Positions 33,301 to 41,257 are shown, counted from the stretch's first letter. The stretch is DNA of 47,997 bases from CAXBDP01 sp041689935 (GCA_041689935.1 JBDNFI010000093.1:1-47997), one strand, 5' to 3'. A program made the numbers and translations. The notes: generated by a model not told the origin, from the letters alone.

Positions 33301-33861
33301 ATGAGTATTGAGCATGACATTTTCGGCACAGCTCCGAGGGCTAAGGGTATAAACTCAAAGAACAAAGGGAACACCAACGAGCGAGTCGCTGCAAAGTGGA
33401 TGGAGCAGTGGACCGGCCAAAAGTTCGCCCGTGTGCCTCAATCGGGAGGGCTTCACTGGGCAGGGGGAGCTTCTGTTTCAGGGGATGTCGTTGCTCAGGA
33501 CGATGCTTATAGACGAGACTTTTTATTCAGCATCGAAACAAAGCACCGCAAGGACATGACGCTTACTAAAAATCTAAGGGGCAACTCTAAAATTTACGAA
33601 TTTTGGAGACAAGCCAGAAGGGACGCTCAATCTATAGGAAAAATACCTTTGGCCCTGTTTCGTAGGGATGGGATGAGGTCTGGAGTGTTCATTGTTTTCT
33701 TTGAGGGCAAGAGGCTCAAAGACGTGTTGATTCAGCAAGGCATACGTCCAGAGTGTTCTGGTGAGTGTGACGGAGTTGAGCTAAACGGCTACCTAAGCAC
33801 GGAGATAGCAGATAAAATGCCGTATGATAAATTGGTGCTATATTTACCTAAAACTACATGA
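33301..33861 (+). CDS. PD-(D/E)XK nuclease, probable Holliday junction resolvase
   Basis: A 186-residue nuclease-like protein. KGNTNERVAAKWMEQWTG supplies the first conserved Glu, SGDVV the Asp, and SIETKH the E-x-K pair, the spacing of archaeal Hjc and phage resolvases. It would cut branched DNA before packaging. It follows the SbcC-like gene by one base, and its stop overlaps the spacing to the endolysin ATG. RecB-type nucleases share the fold, so resolvase is likely but not certain. Confidence 0.72.
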   Translation: MSIEHDIFGTAPRAKGINSKNKGNTNERVAAKWMEQWTGQKFARVPQSGGLHWAGGASVSGDVVAQDDAYRRDFLFSIETKHRKDMTLTKNLRGNSKIYEFWRQARRDAQSIGKIPLALFRRDGMRSGVFIVFFEGKRLKDVLIQQGIRPECSGECDGVELNGYLSTEIADKMPYDKLVLYLPKTT

Positions 33862-33862
33862 T

Positions 33863-34459
33863 ATGGTAACAAACAAACAACGTAGAGTATTCGGCTCAGC
33901 CGGGCACTCTACAGTACAGGGTAAAGACAGAGGAGCAGCCTCTAAAGATGGTAAGTATGTTGAAGGAGTGCTGGCAGCAGAATTTCGAGGCATGGTGTAT
34001 GATTACCTTATGAAAGCCCACAACTACAGAATGAGCGTTGACCCTGATGATAGCGTCTTCAGTAAAACAATTTCTTTGTTTAAAAAGTGGACTACTCCAA
34101 GGTGCATTGTAATCGACTTTCACTTCAACGCTGTAGTCGACCCTAAAGCTAATGGTGTTGAGACAATAGTCCCTAAAAACGCTAGTGATTTTGAGGTAGC
34201 GTTGGCCAACGCCTTATCCTCAGCGGTTAACGCCGGGACAGGATTTCAGCTAAGGGGTAGCTATCGTGGCGCCAGAGGGGTGAAAGACGAGACGCAAACA
34301 GCACATAAATCGCTTTCGTGGATGAGGCTAACAGGGGAGAATGTTCTAGTAGAACTATGCTTCGTCAGCAACCCCGATGAAATGGTTGTTTGGGAAAAAA
34401 CCAAGCACATGGTTGCAGCTAGAGTTGCAAATGTTATATTTGATTTTGTAAATAAATAA
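33863..34459 (+). CDS. Endolysin, N-acetylmuramoyl-L-alanine amidase
   Basis: A 198-residue Amidase_3 enzyme that cuts the bond between muramic acid and the stem peptide. Zinc and catalytic residues are in GSAGHSTVQGKDRGA (His15), VEGVLAAEF (Glu34), IDFHFNA and VELCFVSNPDE. ATG 33863, right after the nuclease stop, is preferred to TTG/ATG alternatives at 33824 inside the preceding gene. No signal peptide is seen, so it needs the holin candidate that follows after two bases. Confidence 0.88.
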   Translation: MVTNKQRRVFGSAGHSTVQGKDRGAASKDGKYVEGVLAAEFRGMVYDYLMKAHNYRMSVDPDDSVFSKTISLFKKWTTPRCIVIDFHFNAVVDPKANGVETIVPKNASDFEVALANALSSAVNAGTGFQLRGSYRGARGVKDETQTAHKSLSWMRLTGENVLVELCFVSNPDEMVVWEKTKHMVAARVANVIFDFVNK

Positions 34460-34461
34460 AC

Positions 34462-34809
34462 ATGGAACTTTTAGCCCCCCTTTTAGAGCAGTTTTCTGCG
34501 GCATTCGCAGCCTACTTCCAAAAACTTGACTGGTTTTATATTATCACTCTTATTCTCATTTCAGAGATTATAAACAGGGTGTTCCCTGACAAACTGTATT
34601 CTGTCTTTGGACTTCGTCTGAGGTTTCCGATACGCTATCGAGTTCCGTTTTTAGGGCTTGTACTTGCAGTTTTTATCTTCTTTTTAAACGATGGACAGAC
34701 CAAGTACGAGGTAAGGGTTATGCTGCAATCAATGGTGGCGGCTATGGTGCTGCATTTGTGGTTTCTGGAGCAGCTTATTAGGAAGTACCTTCCAAAAAAA
34801 CCGAAATGA
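34462..34809 (+). CDS. Holin candidate
   Basis: A 115-residue membrane protein with hydrophobic segments near residues 23-39 (WFYIITLILISEIINRV), 61-75 (VPFLGLVLAVFIFFL) and 88-104 (LQSMVAAMVLHLWFLEQ), and a basic tail. Size, topology and its place two bases after the endolysin fit a holin that releases the amidase. No named holin family is clear. It overlaps the spanin-like gene by four bases. Confidence 0.72.
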   Translation: MELLAPLLEQFSAAFAAYFQKLDWFYIITLILISEIINRVFPDKLYSVFGLRLRFPIRYRVPFLGLVLAVFIFFLNDGQTKYEVRVMLQSMVAAMVLHLWFLEQLIRKYLPKKPK

Positions 34810-35153
34810 TTATAAGAAAAAGGTTGTTGGCTTTAGTGGTGTTAAGCCTTCTGATTGGTTGGGTAGGTGGTACGGTTTGGCCGATAAAAAAGCCAGCCGC
34901 CGCCCCTACCTTAAATTTGTCTAAAGAGCTGGTGCAGTTCAATAAGTTGAATGCAGAATTGCTGCTACAGATGGCTAGACTTGATACGCAGGAGCAGCAA
35001 AGCCAGCAACGGCTCGAAGGCATAGAGTTAAGCCTTAACGTACTAGAAAAAACTAAAAATGAAAAAATTGATTATTTGCGCAGTGTTCCTGCTGATGAGT
35101 CTTTCAGGATATTCTCAGCGTGGCTATCCACAACGGATAGTCTGGGCTGGTGA
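34806..35153 (+). CDS. Inner-membrane spanin-like protein (i-spanin candidate)
   Basis: A 115-residue protein with a basic N-terminus, one hydrophobic anchor (residues 7-26) and a long periplasmic coiled coil (about 40-90) ending DSLGW. This is i-spanin topology. It overlaps the next gene by 95 bases in another frame, the embedded or overlapping layout often seen in two-component spanins. Function is inferred from topology and lysis cassette location. Confidence 0.65.
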   Translation: MIIRKRLLALVVLSLLIGWVGGTVWPIKKPAAAPTLNLSKELVQFNKLNAELLLQMARLDTQEQQSQQRLEGIELSLNVLEKTKNEKIDYLRSVPADESFRIFSAWLSTTDSLGW

Positions 35154-35463
35154 CTCAGGGGCTTATGTATCGGATAACCAAGTCCGTAAGCTTAATATTG
35201 TAAGGGAGAACTCAGTTTACCAGCTACAAAGGGCTGACAGCCTTCAGATAGCTCTAAATGAGTCAAAGGTTCTGACCGACATTAAAGGGCATAGGGTCAC
35301 TGTGCTACAGACTAGCTTAGATTCTGCCGGAGCGCTTGTAGTTCGTCAATACACTCAGCTAATAACTACACACGGCCAGTACGTAGCCGAAAAGAAACAG
35401 AATAGGCTGCTAAGAGGTGTAATCGTAACAGTAACTTTTTTACTTGTATTATCTGTTTGGTAG
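35059..35463 (+). CDS. Exported protein with C-terminal membrane anchor (spanin partner candidate)
   Basis: A 134-residue protein with signal peptide MKKLIICAVFLLMSLSGYSQ, a central coiled-coil-prone region (residues 60-110) and a hydrophobic C-terminus (GVIVTVTFLLVLSVW). It has no lipobox Cys, unlike a typical Rz1 o-spanin. With an exported body and a C-terminal anchor it would span the periplasm from the inner membrane. The start overlaps the i-spanin candidate, supporting a joint lysis role. A one-mismatch copy of the dispersed motif is at 35428. Confidence 0.65.
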   Translation: MKKLIICAVFLLMSLSGYSQRGYPQRIVWAGDSGAYVSDNQVRKLNIVRENSVYQLQRADSLQIALNESKVLTDIKGHRVTVLQTSLDSAGALVVRQYTQLITTHGQYVAEKKQNRLLRGVIVTVTFLLVLSVW

Positions 35464-35487
35464 GTTTAAAAATAAGTGGTATATTTG
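35456..35487 (+). promoter_or_regulatory. Housekeeping-type Bacteroidota promoter
   Basis: TTTG at 35456-35459, spacing 20, TATATTTG at 35480-35487. A full consensus match that overlaps the end of the lysis cassette and drives the small regulator gene. Host-polymerase recognition suggests early expression. Confidence 0.65.
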
Positions 35488-35505
35488 TAGTATAATGATG
35501 AAATC

Positions 35506-35709
35506 ATGGCAGAGATAGATAAAAAAGAGGTGTTGAAAGAAGGGATAGAGCTTTTATCCATTAAGCAGTTTGCAACAGCTATGAAGGTTACACCGCAAGC
35601 AATACAGTATGCAATCAATAAAGATAAAGTAGACTTTATTAAGATAGGAGAACAACGCTTCATTTTGATGAGCACTAAAACCAGAGAATACGCTCCTTAT
35701 GCGGCATAG
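35506..35709 (+). CDS. Small HTH protein (MerR/excisionase-like)
   Basis: A 67-residue protein. Residues 17-50 (LSIKQFATAMKVTPQAIQYAINKDKVDFIKIGEQRFI) match the short helix-turn-helix of DNA-binding excisionase and MerR-like regulators, with the final strand-and-wing segment. It is flanked by its own housekeeping promoter and a strong terminator, so it is an independent early regulator gene. No integrase is visible, so a role as excisionase is not favoured. Confidence 0.75.
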   Translation: MAEIDKKEVLKEGIELLSIKQFATAMKVTPQAIQYAINKDKVDFIKIGEQRFILMSTKTREYAPYAA

Positions 35710-35738
35710 TCTGTAAATTGGGAAATTTTGAGGGGCGT

Positions 35739-35770
35739 TAAGCCAGCGATAAACCGCTGGCTTATTTTTT
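35739..35770 (+). terminator. Intrinsic terminator after the HTH gene
   Basis: TAAGCCAGCG (35739-35748) pairs perfectly with CGCTGGCTTA (35755-35764), 6 base loop, then six T. Confidence 0.93.
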
Positions 35771-35779
35771 ATGCTCTAT

Positions 35780-35810
35780 TTTGTTACTATTAAAAATATT
35801 CGTATCTTTA
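35780..35810 (+). promoter_or_regulatory. Phage-family promoter 6
   Basis: TTTGTTAC from 35780 and TATCTTTA at 35803-35810, spacing 19. The RNase H ATG is 5 bases downstream, so the message is probably leaderless. Confidence 0.8.
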
Positions 35811-35814
35811 TATT

Positions 35815-36237
35815 ATGAACGAAACTATGGAGATTCACTTTGATGGAGCTTGCGATAACGTAAGAAACAAGGAAATGGGCATAGGCGTAGTAGCCTATCT
35901 GGAGGGCAAGGAGGTCATATCCATTCATAAGTATAAAGGGCGAGGTTCGAGCAATAAAGCCGAATACTTGGCTTTAATCGCAGCACTGGAGTTGTGCCTA
36001 GAGCGCCTTATAAACGCTCCAGCTACCGACTTCATTGTAAGAGGTGACAGTCAGTTGATAGTAAATCAAGTCAATGGAGTTTACAAAGTAAGAAACCCTG
36101 ATTTACACCTTTTTTGGATAAGGGTTAAAAAGTTACTTTATGGAATACCTAAGCACCAATTTACCTTAGAATGGGTTCCGAGAGACTTAAATAAGCGAGC
36201 TGATGAATTGTCAAAGCAAGCATTAAAGCATATTTAA
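35815..36237 (+). CDS. Ribonuclease H
   Basis: A 140-residue RNase HI-type enzyme that removes RNA primers or RNA in hybrids. Catalytic residues are in IHFDGACDN (Asp10), NKAEYLALI (Glu about 50), VRGDSQLI (Asp about 75) and KRADELSK (Asp about 130). The length is typical. The start is fixed by the promoter, which lies only five bases upstream. Motif copy 13 lies within. The next gene has its own promoter. Confidence 0.9.
   Translation: MNETMEIHFDGACDNVRNKEMGIGVVAYLEGKEVISIHKYKGRGSSNKAEYLALIAALELCLERLINAPATDFIVRGDSQLIVNQVNGVYKVRNPDLHLFWIRVKKLLYGIPKHQFTLEWVPRDLNKRADELSKQALKHI
36129..36139 (-). repeat. Dispersed AAAGTAACTTT motif, copy 13
   Basis: Exact copy in minus orientation in the RNase H gene, read as Lys-Leu-Leu-Tyr. 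Confidence 0.75.
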
Positions 36238-36238
36238 T

Positions 36239-36269
36239 TTTGTTACATTTAAAATTATTTGTATCTTTA
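36239..36269 (+). promoter_or_regulatory. Phage-family promoter 7
   Basis: TTTGTTAC from 36239 and TATCTTTA at 36262-36269, spacing 19, starting two bases after the RNase H stop. The leader to 36291 is about 20 bases. Confidence 0.75.
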
Positions 36270-36290
36270 AATCGTTAAACAGTCACTACA

Positions 36291-36725
36291 ATGAGAGTGT
36301 ATAATATAATATCCATATCAGTTAATGATTTACACAGGATAGGCTTTGCAGGCCTTAATGTGTCTGAAAGCACTATGTCAATCATAGCTGAAGAAATGGC
36401 CACAAAGTACCTTGAAAAAGACTTCTGGTCGGACTTAGAACAAGTAGCCATTAAACATGAAATACCTAGGCGAACTTCTCCCGACGACAGCATAGTTAAA
36501 AAAGGATTAGGAAACCGCCTACTTTTGATGACGCTTGGCTACGAAAGCTCAGATTTTGACCGTGTAAACTGGGAGAGCGTGTATTCTCTGGCTAGAGAGA
36601 AGAACTATAAATACTACGAGGGATTAAATGTGTGGTTTGATATGAACACTATTGAACCTTTTGAACTTGAAATTTTAACCAAATTAAGCAACCCCACCAA
36701 TGAAGATACAAACAGCGCTCACTAA
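36291..36725 (+). CDS. Hypothetical protein (144 aa)
   Basis: Unrecognised protein. The N-terminal half (ISVNDLHRIGFAGLNVSESTM then IAEEMATKYLEKDFWSDLEQVA) is mixed alpha/beta; the C-terminal half is acidic. No signal peptide or membrane segment. It overlaps the Dda-like helicase gene by 26 bases, indicating coupled translation. Confidence 0.7.
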   Translation: MRVYNIISISVNDLHRIGFAGLNVSESTMSIIAEEMATKYLEKDFWSDLEQVAIKHEIPRRTSPDDSIVKKGLGNRLLLMTLGYESSDFDRVNWESVYSLAREKNYKYYEGLNVWFDMNTIEPFELEILTKLSNPTNEDTNSAH

Positions 36726-38193
36726 AAACGAAATAGCCTTGCAGCTGCCAGATGTTATAGATGCGCATGACGACACAGAGCGGAAGATGCGACAGGTCGG
36801 TGACGTTGATAAAAAACTATTAACAGGAGAGCAGCTTCAAGCGTTTGAAGCTTTGGAGGCATTTGTAAGCTCCCCCAGAGGCGGTATGTTTTTAGTCGAA
36901 GGGTATGCAGGAACAGGTAAAACCTTCCTAATTAACAGCTTTGTTGAGTGGTTTCTACAGTCAGATCACTGCAAAGGTGACGTAGGCATGTCAGCTCCAA
37001 CTAACAAGGCTGTAAAAGTGATGTATGCTAATGCTGATTATTACCATGCGTACCTTAAGTTTATGACCACACATTCAGCTCTCAATATGAGGGAGAAAAT
37101 AAACGAGTCCGGGCAGATAGTATTTGAGCCTGACTTTAGCAAGGATGCCAAAATAGACTCTTGCCAGCTGCTTATAGTAGACGAGACCAGCATGTTGTCC
37201 GACCAGCTTTTTGACTTGTTATATGATAGGGTAAAGCGTAAGGCTTTGAAGATAATTTTTCTGGGCGACCTAGCTCAAATACCTCCAGTAGGTGCTGAGA
37301 ACAGCATACCATTTCGAGAAGAGGAGCAGCAGCGGCTGAATATAGGTAAAGCGAGCTTGACTGAAATAGTCAGACAGGCTAAAGGAAATCCTATTATAGA
37401 GCTGTCTATGCAGGTTAGAAACTTTATCAAGCGTCCGACAATACCGCACACAGGCGAGTCAATGTTAGTAGAATACGGCACTAAGGGCGTTATTTATTAC
37501 GACCGCCGAGGCGAGTTTGAGGACTTGGCTGATGTTGTAGAAAGTTACTTTAAAAGCCCAAACTTCGCTCAGGACGCCGACTTTTGCAAGGTGATTGCTT
37601 GGACAAATAAATCAGTGGACGGCTGGAATAAGCTTATACGTATGGCCCTCTATGGAGCTTCTCCAGCAAAGCTCGAAAAAGGTGAGCGCATGATTATAGA
37701 GCGTCCAGTAATTGAGGGAGAGACTATTGTCCTAACCGTAAATGATGAGGTTGAAGTTGTAGACCTAATGATAGATAGCTTTTTAATTAACGATGGGCAG
37801 TATGCCATACCAGTGTACAAAGCAAAAGTACGCTCTATGAGGGCTGCTGGTGGGTCAATGAGGAACATGACTTATACGCTCCGTATTGTTCACGAGAATG
37901 GTGAGACTATCTACAAAAGCATAATAGAGCACCTGAAAAAAGATGCTATAGGCAGAAAGAAAGGCTCTCCGGAGTCCAAAGCTGCATGGAAGGCTTTCTA
38001 CGGTTTTCAGGAAAACTTTCACCAGCTTAAGTATAACTATGCAATAACAGCGCACAAGTCTCAGGGCAGTACATACGACAATGCTTTTGTAATGGAGTAT
38101 GATATGGATAACAATTCCAGCGCCTATGAGCGAAACAGGATAAAGTACACCGCCTACACCAGACCTAAAAATCGTTTATTTTTAGTATTATGA
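36700..38193 (+). CDS. SF1 DNA helicase (Dda/RecD-like)
   Basis: A 497-residue superfamily 1B helicase. Walker A VEGYAGTGKTFL is near residues 67-78, Walker B LLIVDETSML near 157-166, GDLAQIPPVG near 188-197, and the motif V/VI region YAITAHKSQGSTYDNAFV near 447-464. T4 Dda, the closest known parallel, acts at early replication and displaces proteins. It is the third helicase in the window, with a different polarity class from UvsW. It overlaps both neighbours. Motif copy 14 lies inside. Confidence 0.88.
   Translation: MKIQTALTKNEIALQLPDVIDAHDDTERKMRQVGDVDKKLLTGEQLQAFEALEAFVSSPRGGMFLVEGYAGTGKTFLINSFVEWFLQSDHCKGDVGMSAPTNKAVKVMYANADYYHAYLKFMTTHSALNMREKINESGQIVFEPDFSKDAKIDSCQLLIVDETSMLSDQLFDLLYDRVKRKALKIIFLGDLAQIPPVGAENSIPFREEEQQRLNIGKASLTEIVRQAKGNPIIELSMQVRNFIKRPTIPHTGESMLVEYGTKGVIYYDRRGEFEDLADVVESYFKSPNFAQDADFCKVIAWTNKSVDGWNKLIRMALYGASPAKLEKGERMIIERPVIEGETIVLTVNDEVEVVDLMIDSFLINDGQYAIPVYKAKVRSMRAAGGSMRNMTYTLRIVHENGETIYKSIIEHLKKDAIGRKKGSPESKAAWKAFYGFQENFHQLKYNYAITAHKSQGSTYDNAFVMEYDMDNNSSAYERNRIKYTAYTRPKNRLFLVL
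37541..37551 (-). repeat. Dispersed AAAGTAACTTT motif, copy 14
   Basis: Exact copy in minus orientation in the Dda-like gene, read as Ser-Tyr-Phe. Confidence 0.75.
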
Positions 38194-38840
38194 GCATACA
38201 AGTTGGAAAAGTCACGTACTCAAAAAGCTTTGATGTAAGGGTGATTGTGAAGGGCACTGTTGTTATTGTTTACAATAAATCGGACAGCTTTAATCCAAGA
38301 ACTTCTCTGGGGCTTGTCACGCTAACCCTTTTACATGAAACGGTTAACCCTGATGGAACAATAAAGGGTATTTACACATTTTCAGGGCTAACTATTAGCC
38401 TGTTTCTTACCCAGCTCCTTATGGTAAAAGGAGAGCTTGTTCCAAGCATCGCTGACGTAATTTTTAAGACTGGTGGAATATCTAGGCTCTTTGGAAAGTA
38501 TATACCCTTCCTTCACGAGGGAAAAGTTTGGGAGTACCGAATTACGTTTGCAGTTCTCCCCCATGACTCAGCTAAGCTGGTAGATTGGACACAGTCAGCC
38601 GCCCCAGACCAGAGAGAAGCAGTTTACGCCGAGCAAATCGACGCTCCTTGCTACGCATGGCTAACATGGTTAGGTGGATTATTGGAGGACGAGGAGAGAT
38701 ACTGCGCACTGGTTTCAGAGTTGTTACATAGCCCCGACCCCAGCGCTCTTGTGGACGCCGCCGCTTCTCTTGTACAGAGTTGGCCCGTGTACATTAGTAA
38801 GTTTAATTTTGATTACACTTTAAAAACCCGACTATCATGA
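38190..38840 (+). CDS. Hypothetical protein (216 aa)
   Basis: Unrecognised 216-residue soluble protein. The N-terminal 80 residues are predicted beta (KVTYSKSFDVRVIVKGTVVIVYN). The C-terminal half is helical, with AWLTWLGGLLEDEERYCALVSELL. It overlaps the helicase and the next gene by four bases each. Confidence 0.7.
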   Translation: MSIQVGKVTYSKSFDVRVIVKGTVVIVYNKSDSFNPRTSLGLVTLTLLHETVNPDGTIKGIYTFSGLTISLFLTQLLMVKGELVPSIADVIFKTGGISRLFGKYIPFLHEGKVWEYRITFAVLPHDSAKLVDWTQSAAPDQREAVYAEQIDAPCYAWLTWLGGLLEDEERYCALVSELLHSPDPSALVDAAASLVQSWPVYISKFNFDYTLKTRLS

Positions 38841-39214
38841 ATAACAGAATTTTAGTCTCAGGAGACCATGCTAACCTACTATCAGCTAGTGTGGAAAAAG
38901 ACCCTGCTTCATTGCTATTGGTAGATAAGGCAGACTTAGCAGACGCTCTTATAAGAGCACTGACTGCGCAAACTGTTGTCAAGTTCTCTTATGTGAAAAA
39001 GGATGGTACAGTCCGAGAAGCTTATGGAAGCATATCGAGTCTAATCATACCTGTAAACCACATGCCGAAAGCAGAGCGCTGGGCAATCGAGAAAGATAAC
39101 CCCAGCCCCCTATCCCTAGGCCTACGCCAAGCGCATGATTTGAATTACTTCGACCTGACACAGATGGAGTGGAGAAAAGTAACTTTTGCTCGCCTTTTAA
39201 CAGTTGAGGTATAG
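38837..39214 (+). CDS. SH3-like small protein (DUF2693-like)
   Basis: A 125-residue protein. Residues 45-75 (TVVKFSYVKKDGTVREAYGSI) resemble the short SH3-like motif of DUF2693 phage proteins, whose function is unknown. The C-terminus has NYFDLTQMEWRKVTFARL. It overlaps the preceding gene by four bases and precedes the 75-aa gene by one base. Motif copy 15 is near its 3' end. Confidence 0.7.
   Translation: MNNRILVSGDHANLLSASVEKDPASLLLVDKADLADALIRALTAQTVVKFSYVKKDGTVREAYGSISSLIIPVNHMPKAERWAIEKDNPSPLSLGLRQAHDLNYFDLTQMEWRKVTFARLLTVEV
39176..39186 (+). repeat. Dispersed AAAGTAACTTT motif, copy 15
   Basis: Exact copy in plus orientation near the end of the DUF2693-like gene, read as Lys-Val-Thr-Phe. 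Confidence 0.75.
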
Positions 39215-39215
39215 G

Positions 39216-39443
39216 ATGAGTCAGGTAATAAAGAACCAGAGAAACCAGCTCTTAATTGAAGGGCTTACCAAAGCGAGGCGCTGGGCGCTACATTCCGGGC
39301 TAATGACAGAGGGGGAAATGTTCCAGAAAAAGCATTTGGATAAGTGGCCGGAGTATAAGAAGCTGAATGCCAGACAAGGAAAACTGTTGCATGATAAGCT
39401 TGAAGAAATAAGCTCACACTCTAAACAATCGTTATTATGGTAG
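39216..39443 (+). CDS. Hypothetical basic protein (75 aa)
   Basis: The start is ATG 39216 (MSQVIKNQRNQLLIEGL), not the TTG at 39204, which lies inside the previous gene. The protein is helical and rich in Lys/Arg. No domain is recognised. It overlaps the next gene by seven bases. Confidence 0.65.
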   Translation: MSQVIKNQRNQLLIEGLTKARRWALHSGLMTEGEMFQKKHLDKWPEYKKLNARQGKLLHDKLEEISSHSKQSLLW

Positions 39444-39799
39444 CCGTAGCATTACCCGGAAGCGTAGTAATAGTTGCTAACTACAGAAGAAAGCCCGGAC
39501 GATGCCACTACAAGTGGGAGGTTGGCTTTGTTAATTCAGTATCTGCTGCACTAGACTTTATGGGAAACATACACCACCATGTTTACGATGTGTCCCTGCC
39601 TAGGACTAACAAGCACGGAGAAGCAATCTATATAAGTATTAGGGTTAGCCACTATGCAGATGGCGGCCACAACCGACAGCCGATTATACCCATAAAGCTA
39701 TGCAGAGAGGTGACAGAAAGTGAAAAGCGTAGCTTCAATTTGTTGGACTTAAGAGCTTCTGACGAGGTGCAGGAAGCGCTATCGTTCTTTGCTGTTTAG
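39437..39799 (+). CDS. Hypothetical protein (120 aa)
   Basis: Unrecognised 120-residue protein. The centre (MGNIHHHVYDVSLPRTNKHGEA) carries clustered His, and PGRCHYKWEVGFV near residue 20 is predicted beta. It ends the 36291 operon. Confidence 0.68.
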   Translation: MVAVALPGSVVIVANYRRKPGRCHYKWEVGFVNSVSAALDFMGNIHHHVYDVSLPRTNKHGEAIYISIRVSHYADGGHNRQPIIPIKLCREVTESEKRSFNLLDLRASDEVQEALSFFAV

Positions 39800-39832
39800 C
39801 AACAACAGCACATAATTTTTATTCGATTTTAT

Positions 39833-39863
39833 TTTATAGTGTTAAAAAAATTATATAATTTTG
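39833..39863 (+). promoter_or_regulatory. Possible promoter before the ParB-domain gene
   Basis: TAATTTTG at 39856-39863 is a full -7 match; TTTA at 39833-39836 is a one-mismatch -33 box at spacing 19. The ATG is four bases downstream (leaderless). The stretch TGTTAAAAA...TAATTTTGA also occurs before 19896. Confidence 0.45.
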
Positions 39864-39867
39864 ACTT

Positions 39868-40539
39868 ATGCCAAACAGCCCGTACATGCACGTAACAGAG
39901 CAGAACCCCTTTGGATTTCACGAAAGATTGCTGCCAATATCAGAAATACGTGGACACCCTAAAAACCCCAGAAAGATAAGCTTAAGGGACAAAGAGGAGT
40001 TGAGACAAAGTCTCAGCAGATTCGGCTTAATCGACAAACCTATAGTAAATACTGACATGACCCTCATAGGAGGACACCAGAGAATAGCCTTACTAAAGGA
40101 AGATGGGAGGACAGATGTCTTGTGCATGGTAGCGGAGAAACAGCTGACAGAAAAAGAGGTCGAGGAGCTACTAATCAGGCACAATAAAAACAGAGGTGAA
40201 TGGGATAATGATTTGTTAGGAAAGTGGGATTTCGACTCCCTACTATCCTATGGGTTTAACCCAGCCGACTTACCTACAGCCATAGATGAGGCATTGACTA
40301 AAGAGCAGGCAGACCCTGTGTTTCCATTAGTTCCGAGGATGAGCGAGACGTATGACTACGTAATAGTGATTGCTAAGAATGAGATAGAAAAAGCTAACCT
40401 ACATAACTTTTTTGAGCTGGAAGCTAATATTGACTACAAAGTACCCTCTAGGGTAGGTGTAGGTAGGGTTGTTACTTTTGAAAAGTTTAATGCTATTGTA
40501 AATGACCGAGCTAGTAAAAGTGGTGATATTATCACATAA
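39868..40539 (+). CDS. ParB/sulfiredoxin-domain protein
   Basis: A 223-residue protein with an N-terminal ParB-like nuclease/CTPase-fold domain: LLPISEIRGHPKNPRKISLRDKEELRQSL, then TLIGGHQRIALL in the GERR position. The C-terminal half is not a ParB helix-turn-helix. Such domains often accompany DNA methyltransferases or other DNA-modifying genes in phages, and here a glycosyltransferase follows with a 38 base overlap. It differs from the full ParB-like gene at 30219. Confidence 0.78.
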   Translation: MPNSPYMHVTEQNPFGFHERLLPISEIRGHPKNPRKISLRDKEELRQSLSRFGLIDKPIVNTDMTLIGGHQRIALLKEDGRTDVLCMVAEKQLTEKEVEELLIRHNKNRGEWDNDLLGKWDFDSLLSYGFNPADLPTAIDEALTKEQADPVFPLVPRMSETYDYVIVIAKNEIEKANLHNFFELEANIDYKVPSRVGVGRVVTFEKFNAIVNDRASKSGDIIT

Positions 40540-41257
40540 AAGATGGAATAAGGTAGACACCCTAAAGACAGTATCAAACGCCAGCCTTTGTGTTGCAGAG
40601 TCTCAGGCTGAACTGTATAGACAGAACTATCCAGATGTTGAGATTATCGTACACCCCGACAGTGTTAAGGGACTCAGCGCAAAAATAAGGTGGACTTACC
40701 AGAAGTTTAAGAACGTGGTAATGCTTGACGATGATTTGAGCGGTATGGTAAGAAACTACGTGGACAGCTCTTTTGGCATACCTTTTAAAGTAGAGCCTGA
40801 TACGGTGTACGATATTTTACAGCACAACGCCGCAATGGCTAAGGAGCTTGGAGTTAAGTTTTATGGCTTTGGCTCTTGCCCTAGGCCACTTGATTACAAT
40901 TCTATGGCGCCCTTCAAATTAACTGGTTTTGTGATGGGAGGCAGCTTTGGATTTTTAGACGGCTTCAACATGGTGTTGCCTGATGAGTGTGTCGCTGCTT
41001 GCGACTCGTTCCTATCCGCAGTTAGCTTATTCTACCACCGCTACCACTTGATAGATACCAGATACAGTTTTAAGTCTAAGGAAGCTACCTTCAAAAGTGT
41101 TGGAGGCATGTCGGATTTCAGGACGCTAGAAACAGAGAAAGAGGATTTTATCCTACTCCGGAAATACTTTGGAGACGCTATAGAATTAAGAAAGAAGCCA
41201 GTTAGCAGAAAAAGTCTCCAGCACCCATACGAAAGAAAACTTATACCCCCTTGGTAA
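40502..41257 (+). CDS. Glycosyltransferase, resembles TET-associated (TAGT/GREB1-like) family
   Basis: A 251-residue GT-A type protein. KVVILSHKRWNKVDTL begins the fold, SLCVAESQAELYRQNYPDVEII follows, and VVMLDDDLSGM near residues 72-82 provides the DxD-type metal/nucleotide-sugar site. This order matches the TAGT/GREB1-like family, which is predicted to glycosylate hydroxymethylated bases in phage DNA. A surface-glycan role is the alternative. It overlaps the ParB-domain gene by 38 bases and the methyltransferase by one, so the three are co-translated. Confidence 0.68.
   Translation: MTELVKVVILSHKRWNKVDTLKTVSNASLCVAESQAELYRQNYPDVEIIVHPDSVKGLSAKIRWTYQKFKNVVMLDDDLSGMVRNYVDSSFGIPFKVEPDTVYDILQHNAAMAKELGVKFYGFGSCPRPLDYNSMAPFKLTGFVMGGSFGFLDGFNMVLPDECVAACDSFLSAVSLFYHRYHLIDTRYSFKSKEATFKSVGGMSDFRTLETEKEDFILLRKYFGDAIELRKKPVSRKSLQHPYERKLIPPW

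Noticed and set aside
40441..40500. TTGTTACTTT and similar half-matches to the dispersed motif (also 4046, 11125, 31367, 35428)
   Set aside because: They have one or more mismatches from the 11-base form, so they were left out of the count of 18; some may be functional weak sites.
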